Positions 12,056 through 22,558 of a stretch of 64,000 nt of DNA are shown in pieces. This stretch comes from Panicum virgatum. Taxonomy: Eukaryota; Streptophyta; Magnoliopsida; Poales; Poaceae. The notes under the pieces were generated by a model. That model was not told where the DNA came from. It made no database searches and was given only the letters and a program-made list of their open reading frames with translations. The translations under genes were made by a program, and so were the position numbers. Each line of letters begins with the position of its first letter. The first letter of the stretch is position 1. Where the stretch lies: the NCBI RefSeq assembly GCF_016808335.1, contig NC_053149.1, positions 24,031,238 through 24,095,237 on the forward strand, given 5' to 3'.

Positions 12056-12300
12056 CACATAGATTTTGTAATTCACTCATGACTGATATTATGGATCCTT
12101 TTTTAGAGTTTCAAGGCATATACAGGGAGGACACAATCAAGACATACCAAGAATGGTTGGGGGTTGAAGGAAAATTTGATGACATCAGTAATATCCCTCT
12201 CCTAATTGTCAAACAAATTACCATTCTTTGTCAGACTTCAAATTATGCTAGTTCATCATGTGACAAAATTGTCTGCAGATGTGTATTTGAATCCTACCAT
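11702..12300 (+). pseudogene. Upstream exon remnants of the CACTA B gene, unrecognised
   Basis: Two open stretches flank the TA microsatellite: one acidic (IEFDYDVEIMIKSNEEEREV and an SSDHDEEEEVQES segment, up to about 11975) and one beginning MTDIMDPFLEFQGIYRED (12078 onward). They match no domain I know. By position they are the C-terminus of an upstream gene or the first exons of the TNP1-type gene. Confidence 0.35.
11981..12052. repeat. (TA)n microsatellite, about 36 units
   Basis: An uninterrupted TA dinucleotide tract of 72 bp inside CACTA B. It generates spurious Tyr-Ile repeat ORFs on both strands. Confidence 0.98.
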
Positions 12301-12469
12301 TCATATACATTCTAGTCAAGACAGCAACCCAACACCTCCAGTGCAGCCACCATCTCATGCTCGGCGTTGGACACAGGGGCAAGGAAATGGTAACTTGTGT
12401 TTATTAGGAATTAATTGTGTATGTATATTATGTCGTTTAGTGTCTATTATTACATTTTGTTCCCATGGA

Positions 12470-14690
12470 ATAGGCTCAGAAAAGGGGACGTGGTCCCCTA
12501 AAAGGTTTGAAGTTAATCTCCAAGAGAATCAAGGCGGGCAATCAGAAGATGAAAGTTGACTTCTCCAGACTTGGAGGACCGGTAAGTGATAACTACCGCT
12601 TATTCGTTGATGAAATAGTAATGTTTACAAGGAAAAGGGCGCCACTCATTGGAGTGAAAACATGGAAACATGTCCATGAAGATGTAAAAGAGTCAATAGC
12701 ATCTGATATATTGGTAATCAAAATCTTTGCTTCTGTATACATTTCAATTTTAAACTAACGTAACAACTCACATAGTATTCGCATGTTCTTGTAATTATAT
12801 AATAGGCTAGGTGGGACATTGAGGATAATGATCATTCAAGGAGAATCATATGGGACATTGCTAATGAGTGTTACAAAGGATGGCGTTCAACTTTCAGTGC
12901 TACGGCCAAGGCATACAATAGCTACCACCAGAGAATGCTACATAAGCCTAAAAAATTAGATATTGTTGAATGGCACTAACTGTTGAAGTATTTTAGGACT
13001 GCAAAATTCCAGGTTTGTTCCACATTGTTACTATTATTGAACAATAACAATTTCATACAAATGGCTATGTCTGAGTCATTAAGATTATTGTTGAAATCTT
13101 GACATTCTATAGGCAAAGAGCATACAAAATTCTGCGATTCGAGCCCAACAAAGGACCAGACATTTATCAGGCTCTAAGCCTTATGCTCAGCGCAGCTATG
13201 AGAAGGTAATAACTGGAGAAGCACATCTACAAGCTTTCTTGCAGGATGAATTACTAATTTATTATGTTCTTGGCATATTAGAGAGATCCAGAAACTGGTG
13301 ATGAGCCCAATGATATGGAACTTTGGTTTATAACTCACACAAAGGATGGGCACTGGAAAGACCAAGAATCTAGGGATGTCTACGAGAGTTCTCACTGAAT
13401 TTATACATACATTACTATATAAAATATAAAATGCATGCAATTTCTTGTTCAACTAACTCCTCCATCTGTGCCTTGTAAATGTTAGGACAAAGCAAGCAGC
13501 CTTATTACTGAGGCGGAATCAAATGCAGAGGAAAACTTCATTACCCAAAAGGAAAAGAACAAGATTTTCCAGATGGCATACAAGATAGTCACAGAGTGCA
13601 AATCAAACAAGTTGCATGGTATTGGGTACCTGGCAAAAAACCCAACTAGAAGGCAGCTGTTGAATGCGGATCGCCAGGAACAAATTCGTAAGGAGAAGCA
13701 ACAGCATGAGGAACACGTCGAGCTCATCGAATCATTTGGGCAGCTACAACAATAAATGTCAACATGAGAAGCTGACAGGGAAGCCGAAAGGAAAGGAGAG
13801 AACATGCACGACAAATTGAAGAAATTAACAAGGCAAGGGATGCTGATGAAGAAGAGCTTAGGCGAGAGTTCCTATCAATGATGCAAGCAGCAAATGGACA
13901 GGCACCATCTCAGCAGGTACTAGTCAAGCTAGTTATTGAATGACTTTCTTTCCATAGGTTCTATATCTAAATGTCTGTATCCTTTCATAGATTGTCCTGC
14001 TAACAGCTGTCCAGCCAAACAACAATGTCACTGCATCTGCAGAGGTGGTGGCGGCTGCATCAAACATGAGTACTGAAGAAGTACAGACAAACTCACTGAA
14101 TGTGCTCTCTTCTAGCAGGTTGTCCGTGAATTGATAACTTTTTACTTCTATCATCAGATACAGAACAAAATCGAACCTAATTTTTTTCCTTCCAAATTTT
14201 GTATTCCAGGAGAAGCCTCAAAGCCACCCAGAGCAATCTGAAGTTGGTGGTAAACCAAGGGCATCTAGCATTCGCACTACAAGAAGTAGTAAAGCTAGTG
14301 AAGCACATTCCGTCCCGCCCGCGGCATACGTTTCATCACAACAGCTACAGAAAAAAGCTGCAAATAGGAGACGACAAAACGCCAAGAAGACAGGACGTGA
14401 AATTTTTGTACTCTACCAACTGTGAATGATTCTGTTTCTGTTGTCAAAGTGTTTATAGTTGTGTTAATTATTTGCTGTCATTCTGATAATTTTATGATTC
14501 GCAATGAAACATTGGTTTGATACATGCTGTTGTTGCACCATTTCCATTATTACAGATTATTTGATGCTTACAAATGCTATTAATTCTTTTCAGGAAACTA
14601 AGCTATTTCGAATGGAGCAAACAGGTGATGGGACCTTCTTGAAGTCACTCTTTGCTGATCAAGTGATGAGATCGTCTTGAAGTCATGCCA
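12470..14690 (+). pseudogene. TNP1/PttA-type plant transposase protein (Transposase_24-like) of CACTA B
   Basis: Exon-like segments in order: 12473-12713 (KRGRGPLKGLKLISKR, TRKRAPLIGVKTWKHV), 12806-13012 (WDIANECYKGWRSTFSATAK, YHQRMLHKPKKL), 13112-13207 (AKSIQNSAIRAQQRTRH), 13281-13397 (DPETGDEPNDMELWFITHTK), 13485-13757 (KIFQMAYKIVTECKSN), then weaker pieces to about 14680 (LFRMEQTGDGTFLKSLFAD). This is the order and wording of the En/Spm-associated PttA family (PF03004-like). Damage: a stop inside the 12806-13012 segment, a stop ending the 13485-13757 segment, and frame changes after 13757. In CACTA elements this class of protein accompanies TNP2. Confidence 0.8.
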
Positions 14691-14879
14691 ACAATGTGTT
14701 GAAACAATTTCCTGTTGAAAACTTATTAGTATTATCAGTGAATGGTTGAATGGTTGAATGTTGCTATGTGTTGCTACATGATGTTGTTGAACGGAATTTA
14801 TCAGTGAATGGTTGAATGTTGTTTCATGAATTATAAATGTATAATTATTATTGATCTTGTATTTTAATGTTTTAAATTA

Positions 14880-15767
14880 TTGCTGCTACAAAAATAAGCG
14901 TGGCAGGATAGACATATGGCGACCTACAAATCTATAGCAGCAACACCTTTTGTTGCAAAAGAGAATTCATCCTATCGCAATCCATATTTTTCGATGTCAC
15001 AAAGGCTCGCGGCAATAGTAAAATCTACTTGTAGCAACTCTGTATTATGGTGGTAATAGAGACATGAACTTTTGGCATCCAAAACATTTTTGAAGCAACA
15101 ACGTAGAAAACATCTTACAACCAATCAAACTAGTTGGCATTAGCGTGCTCCACTTATTGCCTCCAATCTATATATTTTGGCGGTAATAGAATGTTCCACC
15201 TATAACAACTATCCCTGCTGCGTGGCAATAGAGGACACCACCTATAGCACCGTAATCAATTTCGTGATAATAGAGAGAACCACATATAGCAACCAAACAA
15301 TTTTCGTGGCAATAGATAACACCACCTATAGCACCAAAATCAACTTCGTGGTAATAGAGGGAACCACATATAGCACCCAAAACACTTTCGTGGCAATAGA
15401 GGTGCTTCCCCCTATAGCAACCACAACTAGAGTGTAGCAATACAATACTTTACAACGAAAAATTTTACAAATTGCAACGCATTGGGGACGATGCAATTGC
15501 ACCTATGGCAACAGCAGATGCGTCGCAATATGATAATTTGCAACCAACACGAGCGAGCCCGTAGATGCTAGTTGCAACGCCTCATTATGTTGCAATAGAA
15601 AAACTAATGCAACATAAAAAAAATATGCGTCGCTACAGGCTAATGCAGCGAGACATTTAGCTGCGTTTTCTTACGACACAAATTAGTTGCAATTGCGACT
15701 ATTGCAACTAAATATGGCATATTGCAACACATTTTGTGTGTTGTATTAGAAGAAAAATCTAGTAGTG
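14880..15767. repeat. CACTA B subterminal region with a 42-bp tandem array
   Basis: The motifs TTGCAAC and GGCAATAGA with their complements recur throughout. Between about 15178 and 15430 they are organised as six degenerate tandem units of 41-42 bp, each containing TCGTGGCAATAGAG then CCACCTATAGCACC variants. The element's TIR closes the region. Confidence 0.8.
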
Positions 15768-15770
15768 ATG

Positions 15771-16252
15771 GCTTGCAGCGGGGGACGAAGTGTCGGCGCA
15801 AACCACCAGTGAGAACATTTGAGTCAGTTTGCGATGTGCGTTTGCAGTGGCTCTGAAGAACCTGGAACCATCCCGACAAGTTTTATTTCTTCCCCGATCC
15901 AGACGTCATGCCACAAAGAAGTGGAGCGACGATCCCCTACAGGGACTGTGTTGTGATAGCTTGGTACAGTGGCAGCAGGCTATCCCCCACAGGGACTGTT
16001 GCAATAGCTTGGTACAGTGGCAGCAGGCTCCTGAGATGGTCAAGTGAGCGCCATGGATATCCCCTTTCACTTTGAGCGTAGCTAGGCACAAATGCTGCTT
16101 CACCCATTTCGCCCAGGAAGACTGGCCGGTACCAATGAAGCTTATGCAGAAGCTTCAGTAACAAACAAATATTCTGCACTGCTAGGTCCGTGATGCCAAG
16201 CCCTCCTTGGTCCTGGTGTTGGCGAACTTTGTCCCAATGTAAATGGTATAGA
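15771..16252 (-). pseudogene. LINE (non-LTR) C-terminal fragment
   Basis: Reading leftward from 16252: QGGLGITDLAVQNICLLLKL, then VKQHLCLA and LPLYQAIATVPVGDG. These are the post-RT linker and start of the zf-RVT region of plant L1-type LINEs. No RT core or 3' tail is present. A 48-50 bp stretch is tandemly duplicated inside it (15935-16030). It abuts the CACTA B terminus and is truncated at both ends. Confidence 0.75.
15935..16030. repeat. Local 48-50 bp tandem duplication inside the LINE fragment
   Basis: AGCTTGGTACAGTGGCAGCA occurs at about 15958 and 16006, and CAGGGACTGT at 15940 and 15990. The second copy differs by small indels, so the duplication is not recent. Confidence 0.8.
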
Positions 16253-16515
16253 TATTTTTCAATCATATTCGATCCGATTTGGAAATGTTTTTATCCGTTC
16301 GTATCTAATTTCAGATATTCAATATTCGTAATCGATCTGTATCCGGATATTAAAAGTTATATTTTTTATAATATCGATATCCATTATAATTCTATCCGGC
16401 AAAAACAAACACTATCTGTATCCAACCTTTATTCAAACAAAAATATGAAAATAAATACGATATCAATAATATCCGTCCGTATTCGATCGTTTACATCTCT
16501 ACCTTAAACCTGTCG
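16230..16515. repeat. AT-rich tract with dispersed ATATCCG motifs
   Basis: Variants of ATATCCG, CGGATAT and TATTCGAT recur about ten times, a pattern common in grass intergenic DNA. There is no ORF and no clear terminal repeat. Confidence 0.4.
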
Positions 16516-16531
16516 AGAGAAACCTGCTGCG

Positions 16532-17240
16532 TCATTTGTCAATCCTCTTGACAATCACCACTGGCGGCAGGAGCACTGTTAGACAAACATCCATGCTTGG
16601 GACTACTGAGACAAGCTTGCATACAGGGTATGGAGCGACGACCAACGAGTAGGCGACTCGCTCCTTACTTGGATGCCCTCTTCTCCATCTCAACCAGCGC
16701 GTCTCGCCCTTTGACATGAAGCCAAGGAGGAGGCGCGTCTCCTGCAGGGTCCGCATCCATTTGCAGATCTGCATCTTCGGCGCGGGGCGAGTCGTGTCAG
16801 GTACAGTAATACGTCGAGCAGGTGGCCGGCGGGAGCCGAGAGTTATCGCGGCGTTAGCGACGCCGTTGGCGGCAGGAGATAATGAGATATGGTCGGTGAC
16901 GATGGGTGGCGCGCGGCGTACCTCGTGGGCGTGCTTGAAGCGACCGTCCTTGCAGCGCTCCCGGACGATGAGGTTGAGCTGGTACTCCTGCATGGTGCGG
17001 CCCTCCTCTGTCCACCACCGCACTCTGCTTCAGGTAGATGAGCTTTAGCAGCCCCGCGCATGTCCCCCACCCTGCGCCTCCACCCCCGCCGCCGGAAGAG
17101 GAGGCCTCCGAAGCAGGACCAAGCCGGCGTGCGAGCATGGTTAGCTTGGTCGGCAGGCCGAGGAGGCTTCCTCGCCGGCCGGAGTTCATCATCACAACAC
17201 AACGTGCAGGGGGGCTCCTATGGGCTATGGCGGGAGGCAT
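16532..17240 (-). other. Unrecognised GC-rich open region, possible gene fragment
   Basis: Two overlapping minus-strand frames are open (17240-16854 and 17023-16532). The second contains the non-random-looking EYQLNLIVRERCKDGRFKHA, and the first contains a Gly run then AGLLKLIYLK. No domain is recognised. It may be a captured or decayed exon of a host gene, or chance openness in GC-rich DNA. Confidence 0.25.
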
Positions 17241-17299
17241 ATATCATCGATCCATCGCTGAAGGATATAGAGCGGCGCAGGAACCAGTCGGCCCATCTA

Positions 17300-19200
17300 T
17301 TGAAATTTCATGCCAGCCCGTTTGTCATTTACAGTGATCTGGTTGGTCTGGTCAGGAACCAGTCGGCCCATCTTATTGATTTTTCTTGCCACCCGGTTTG
17401 GCATGCGCTGTCTAGCAGTTACACCTGTACGCATCGCCCACCAGCTCCACCTGCATGGTGCTGCATGCCTTTATTTTCTTGGGTCAGTTGGATCCATGCC
17501 ACTACAATTTCTTGAAATTGGATTTCATGTTGAAATCCATGCCATTGAGTGGTATGATTTTGAACATAAAACCCAATTTCACGGAGTTATGGTGGCATGA
17601 ATCAAATTTTCCCCATTTTCTTACCATGCATGCATGCTAGCAACTATACTTCGGGTGGGCGTTACACAGCTTATTAATTTTGCTTTCCTTCTAATTTCCT
17701 TTTTCTATTTCTAATTCTCTTAGAAATATTTCTTCTGTGCTTAATACGTTTCTTTTTCCATGTTGCTTTCCTTATTCTTTGTATTAATTTATCTGTTTTA
17801 AGCACATAATAGTTGTATCATTTATTTGTGTTTTCTGAATTCATGTTTCTTTCAAATATTTTGTTTTCTTTTAGTGGACTAAGTGTATGAATGCTATAAA
17901 ATACTAGTATTTGATATTTTTATTCTCTTCTTTTCTTGATATTGTATTTCGTTTGGTTTTCCCAATATTCCCTAACTGATTGTTTTTATTGTTTTTTTAT
18001 TTCTCATCACATACTTATTTTCATCATTCAATATCTATCCTTTTATTTTATCTTTTTATAATTCATATCAACCTTAATTGCTTGTTAACAGAACATCAAT
18101 TATATTTAAAAGCGAGTCATGCTCAACATATACTAATTTATTAATATTATAGACTCATTAGTTGGTGTATGAAATAATTTATTTACTTTATACAGTAACT
18201 TATTTAGCATGTGTATATGCTTATAAGAATAATTTGAAGTATTTGTTTTACATGTAAAATTATTTATCTACACGTAACTAATTTATTCACAATATCAATT
18301 TATTTGTTCGCTTTGCGGACCAAATTGTTCGATGACATTGACTCATTTATTTGCGGTATTTATTTTTGTTATTTATCATCATATAACTAAATGTTTGTTT
18401 ATTTTTTTGTTTGTAGTATATTATTATTTATGTGTCATATTTAATTCTTTTGTTCTAATAAAATAATTATTCGTTCATGTTTTTAAAATGTTATTTGACT
18501 ACCGTGAATGCTGTCAATTTGGATGCGCGGTTTAATAGTTATAATTTTTTTTGGATTTCTGTGTATGTGGATGATGTCATCTTTGTTGTCTTCTTTTATA
18601 TGCATGCGCAGAACCTCTCTCCTATTTATGCAGCTGAAAACATGCATGCACCAATTTTTTGTTCTCAATGTTCAAATTTTATTCGCAATGTACTTTTATT
18701 TGTTCATCGGGTTTAATATTTTTGTTCGCCAAGAGATATGCATTTGTTCGTAGTAGTCCATATGTTCGAGCTTTATAAAAAAAGTCAAAAAAATTCTCCA
18801 AATATATTCAGGTGTGGTCTTGTTTTGAAGATCTTGACGCTAGATTTGGATATTCGCTCTGCGATTTATGGATTTTTTGTTTCAAACTTGTTTGCGTGTG
18901 GGTAATGTTATTGTTTTCTCTTTTCCGAGGCATGCATATGTCCTTCCTCTCTCTCCATGCCAATAATAAATAGTAGGCCGTAGCTAACAAGCCCATCTAC
19001 TAATTTGATTTCGCACTTTCAGGTGATGAAACGGGATTGTATCACCTGAATCGATGTATAGTTGCCCCATTCTTATGTGTCTTATAGGTGGTAGATGGTT
19101 ACTCGATACATCTTTGACCTTATAACAGCCCAGTGTATAAATATAGTAGGTCCAAGATAGCCCAAAAGCGACATCGCAGTGGAACAACAAAGTGGTCCGT
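17300..19200. other. AT-rich intergenic DNA, no gene seen
   Basis: Long runs of T-rich low-complexity sequence with no ORF of recognisable content. The piece 17495-17600 (CCATGCCACTACAATTTCTTG) resembles the terminal repeat of the Mutator-like element at 47441-48768 and may be a remnant of the same family. Confidence 0.5.
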
Positions 19201-19218
19201 TTTTTTGGGCGGATTTCT

Positions 19219-19786
19219 GGGCTTGTTTAGTTGCCTGGCAAAGTTTTTGAAATAGAATTTTTGTATATTTGAAGTATTAAATATAGACTAATCACAAGAC
19301 TAATTACAGAACTCGTCTGTAAACTACGAGATGAATGTATTAAAACTAATTAATTCATCATTAGCACTTGTTTACTGTTGCAATTTACGCTCTATTTAGT
19401 TTCCAAAAATTTGCACAGTATCCGTCAAATCAAATCTTCGGACATATGCATGAAGCATTAAATGCAGTTGAAAAAATAACTAATTATACAGTCTAACTGA
19501 TTAGCACAAGCTGAATCTTTTAAGTATAATTAGTCCATAATTAGACATTATTTGTCAAGTAATAACAAAATGTGCTACAGTACCAAAATCCAAACTTTTT
19601 CACCAACTAAACACACCCTTAGTGTCTAATCATAATCTGATTAGGTTTATTAGATTCGTCTCGCAATTTACAAGCAAATTATGTAATTCGTATTTTATTT
19701 CATTTAGATTTAATACTTTATGCATGTAAGATTTTTTTTAATGTGATAGTTTTTGAATTTTGAATTTTACAACTAATCAAGGCCCG
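19219..19786. mobile_element. Two nested MITEs
   Basis: The outer element begins GGCTTGTTTAGTTGCC and ends AACTAATCAAGGCC. It belongs to the same family as the intact copy at 53976-54246, sharing AATTACAGAACTCGTCTGTAAA and AGATTCGTCTCGC. It is split by an inner element at about 19390-19622 (CTATTTAGTTTCCAAAAATT ... CACCAACTAAACACACC) with the typical CATGAAGCATTAAATG and AATTAGTCCATAATTAG motifs. No coding capacity. Confidence 0.75.
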
Positions 19787-20324
19787 TTCCCGAGCACGCG
19801 TGCGCCTGGTATCTGTGAGGGATCGAAATTCTTACAGGGCGAGTGTTCGTTGCTGGCCGCTAGCAACGAGCGGACACGTATCCAAGGAATAGGCACCAAC
19901 GTGCAGGCGGGAGTACGCAGACTCTTTGTGCACTCGTTCCTTTCTCGTGACTCGTGAGGCCTCCATCCACATCTTTCTTCTTCTATCAGATTTTCTCTCT
20001 CAGATTCGTAGGTTCGTGATTGATTCGTTGTATTGGGGTTGTTCAATTAATCCTGCTTTTAGATTTGAGTTTTTGTGGTGTCAATATGTGTAGCGCCCAC
20101 ATGACCCATATGGATATACTTAAGTCTGTCTAATGCTAACCAAAATGCAAGTGGGAATGTGTACCATCTGCCACTGGACATCAGTGTATTAGCGACGTAT
20201 AATAAATATAAAATGTATTTGCCGCAAGCTAATCCGTATGGGCGTATATCGCTAGCAACCAACAACGAGCATTCGCCAGCGGCGCACAGCAGTGAAGCGC
20301 GCGCCCATTATTAGCCCCATATTC

Positions 20325-21010
20325 AAAGATTGTAGTTTTATATTTTAAAGTTTTTGGAACTACAAAGTTTGTTAGTGTGCTAGTTCAAAGTTCATATTTT
20401 TGGATTTCAAAGTTTGGAGGAAACTATAAAAGTTTTATTACGGTGCTAGTACTAAGTTTATAGATTCAGATTTCAAAGTTTTAGGACTACAAAGCTTATT
20501 AGCGTGCTAGTACAAAGTTCATAGTTTTGGATTTCAAAGTTTTTGGAGCTACAAAGTTTATTACTATGATAGTATAAAGTTTATAGTTCCATATTGCAAA
20601 GTTTTTGGAGCTGCAAATTTTATTACTATGCTAATACAAAGAATATGGTTTTGGGTTTAGAAGTTTTGGAAGTACAAGATTATTTATGTGAGCGTACAAA
20701 GTTCATGCTTCCATATTTTCAAAGTTTTGGAACAAAAAATTTATTAGTACATAAGTACAAAGATCATAGCTTCATACTTCAAAGCTTTTTGGAGCTAAAG
20801 TTTAGTAACGTGATAGTAAAAAGTTAATAGCTTCAGGTTCAAAAGTTTCCGAGCTAACACATTATTATTGTAGTACAAAGTTTATAGTTTTAGATATGAA
20901 AGTTTTTTAGAACTACAAAGTTATTAATGTGCTAGTACAAAGTTTCACAGTTTTTTAAATTTGAAAGTCTTTTAGAACTACAAAATTATTAATGTGCTAG
21001 TGCAAAGTCA
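20325..21010. repeat. Degenerate 62-bp minisatellite
   Basis: About eleven head-to-tail units of roughly 62 bp, each built from AGTACAAAGTTCATAGTTTT, then ATTTCAAAGTTTTTGGAGC and CTACAAAGTTTATTA. Two adjacent copies near 20500-20625 show the period clearly. Divergence between units is high. Looser relatives of the CAAAGTTT motif continue to about 21600. Confidence 0.8.
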
Positions 21011-21860
21011 TGTAGAAATATTCTCACCCTCAAAGTTTTGGATATGAAATATTTCATATACAATTTAAAAATTTCAATATAACAGTAGTAATAAGGTTTT
21101 GACCTACAACCCAAAGTTTTCCGTGTATATATTAGAAGTTTCCATATTCTTCATAATGCAAATTTTGAAATTACATTGTTTTCAAATTAAGAGTAAAATA
21201 CTTAAATTCTGCATGTAGTAAGTTCCAAATGTGTAGTGCTGAGTTTCGGATCTAGGAGTACAATGTTTGAAATATGCTAGCAAAAAAGTTTATGAATATG
21301 TGATCACAAAGTTTTTGAATTCTAGCTACAAAGGTTTTAGATTTGTGGTTCAAAGTTTGAGAAAAGTTAAAAGCGGGGATGTGCAAAGTTAATTATATTT
21401 TCATTTTTTTATGCCTGATGGGAAGTTGCATTTATAAAGTTTTATATATATTACTAGAAAAGTTTTTAACATAGTGGTATAAATTTTGAAAACATTTGGT
21501 TGAAAATACGACGCACAAAGTATTTAATATATGAATTTGATGTTTTCAAATTGTGGGGTATAAAGTTTTGACTATGTTATTTAAAGGTTAGTGACATAGA
21601 GGTATAGACTTACATGTGGATGCTATTAATTTTTTGTATCTATTTGCAATTAGATTACAATTAGATTGCAATTAGACGGAACAAGAATAAAACGGGCAAA
21701 GCTCTCCGCTGTCGCTGTCGGAAGCGTGCCTTAATTATAGCCGCCCGATGTGCGGCGACCCATGTTCCGTGCAGTTCTCAAGGGCATCGTCAAGCAAACT
21801 TTTTTTTTTTTTGAAACAGGAGGTCTAGCTTCTACCGTGATTTTTTTTAAGCCAACTACG
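21011..21860. other. AT-rich DNA with decayed minisatellite traces
   Basis: Scattered CAAAGTTT motifs at irregular spacing, and no ORF or other structure. It probably represents older, rearranged units of the adjacent array. Confidence 0.4.
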
Positions 21861-21865
21861 CTCAA

Positions 21866-22184
21866 GCCATGTTTAGTTCCAAAAAAATTTCTCCAACACT
21901 CATCACATCAAATTTTTTCACACATATACAGAGCATTAAATGTAAATAATTAATTATATAGTTTAATTGTTTCATACGAGATGAATTTTTTGAGCTTAAT
22001 TAGTCTATGATTGAAAATTAATTGTCAAATAACAACAAAATATGATATAGTACCAAAATCTAAATTTTTTCGCTCCATTTTAAGATTAAAGGATAGCTCC
22101 GTAGACCATTGGTACATCACAATTTCTAGTTTAATTATTTCATACAAGATGAATCTAAATTTTTTCACGAAATAAACACAGCCA
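21866..22184. mobile_element. MITE of the CATGTTTAGTTCC family
   Basis: Starts CCATGTTTAGTTCC, contains GAGCATTAAATG and AATTAGTCTATGATTG, and ends AATAAACACAGCC, the pattern of the inner MITE at 19390-19622. Part of the right half (CATACAAGATGAATCTAAAT) looks duplicated internally. Terminal repeats are weak. Confidence 0.6.
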
Positions 22185-22194
22185 CAGACTGAAA

Positions 22195-22263
22195 TCGAGC
22201 GGCGCTCGAACCGGGCAGCCTCGCTCGCGCACCTGGCGAGCTTGCCAGCCGAGCTATGTCGCG
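22195..22263 (-). repeat. tRNA-like (SINE head) remnant with A and B boxes
   Basis: The minus strand carries TAGCTCGGCTGG (A box, 22256-22245) and GGTTCGAGC (B box, 22212-22204), 44 nt apart as in a tRNA. That is an internal RNA polymerase III promoter arrangement. No acceptor stem or anticodon arm was confirmed, so a tRNA-derived SINE head is more likely than a functional tRNA gene. Confidence 0.55.
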
Positions 22264-22420
22264 TTCTCTCTACCGTGATTTATTGAAAAAAAGTAGTTGG
22301 GAGAAGTTACAACGGAGGAAGAAAAGAAAAAAAGATTACAGATAAGAGAAAGGGAAGGGAAGGAAAATAGGATTATTTTACACATAAAACCTATACATTG
22401 TTAACCAATACATATACAGA

Positions 22421-22458
22421 ACGACTTTAGCTCAGTTGCTAGAGCGGAGGACAGTAGT
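22421..22458 (+). pseudogene. 5' half of a tRNA-Tyr-like sequence
   Basis: This reads as acceptor strand, D arm and anticodon-stem start of plant tRNA-Tyr (TTAGCTCAGTTGCTAGAGCG then GAGGACAGTAG). It has about four mismatches against the sequence I know, then diverges where the intron or anticodon loop would follow. The T arm is absent, so it cannot be a working tRNA. Confidence 0.6.
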
Positions 22459-22558
22459 CATGAAATAAACTCGTGGGCCTTGAAAAAAGTTTCAACGAAT
22501 ATGGACGAGTGGCGGTAGCATGAAGTAAGCCAACTCAACAATTCACCGTACCTAGAAA

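Larger units (their letters stand above)
11637..15767 (+). mobile_element. CACTA transposon B, right part
   Basis: The right terminus reads AGAAAAATCTAGTAGTG (15751-15767), the complement of a CACTACTAGATTTTTC TIR, with the candidate 3-bp target duplication atg at 15768-15770. Inside come subterminal repeats (14880-15760) and a TNP1-type gene (about 12480-14680). The left part of the element is displaced beyond the gypsy insertion and is not visible. Its own TNP2-type gene, if present, would lie there. Confidence 0.8.

Noticed and set aside
11838..12315. ORFs with Tyr-Ile repeats on both strands
   Set aside because: Produced by translation of the TA microsatellite.
15178..15430. Regular 42-bp array considered as a CRISPR-like repeat
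   Set aside because: Eukaryotic context, no distinct spacers, and motifs match the CACTA subterminal repeats around it.
22421..22458. Functional tRNA-Tyr gene
   Set aside because: Only the 5' half is present; no T arm or 3' acceptor strand follows.
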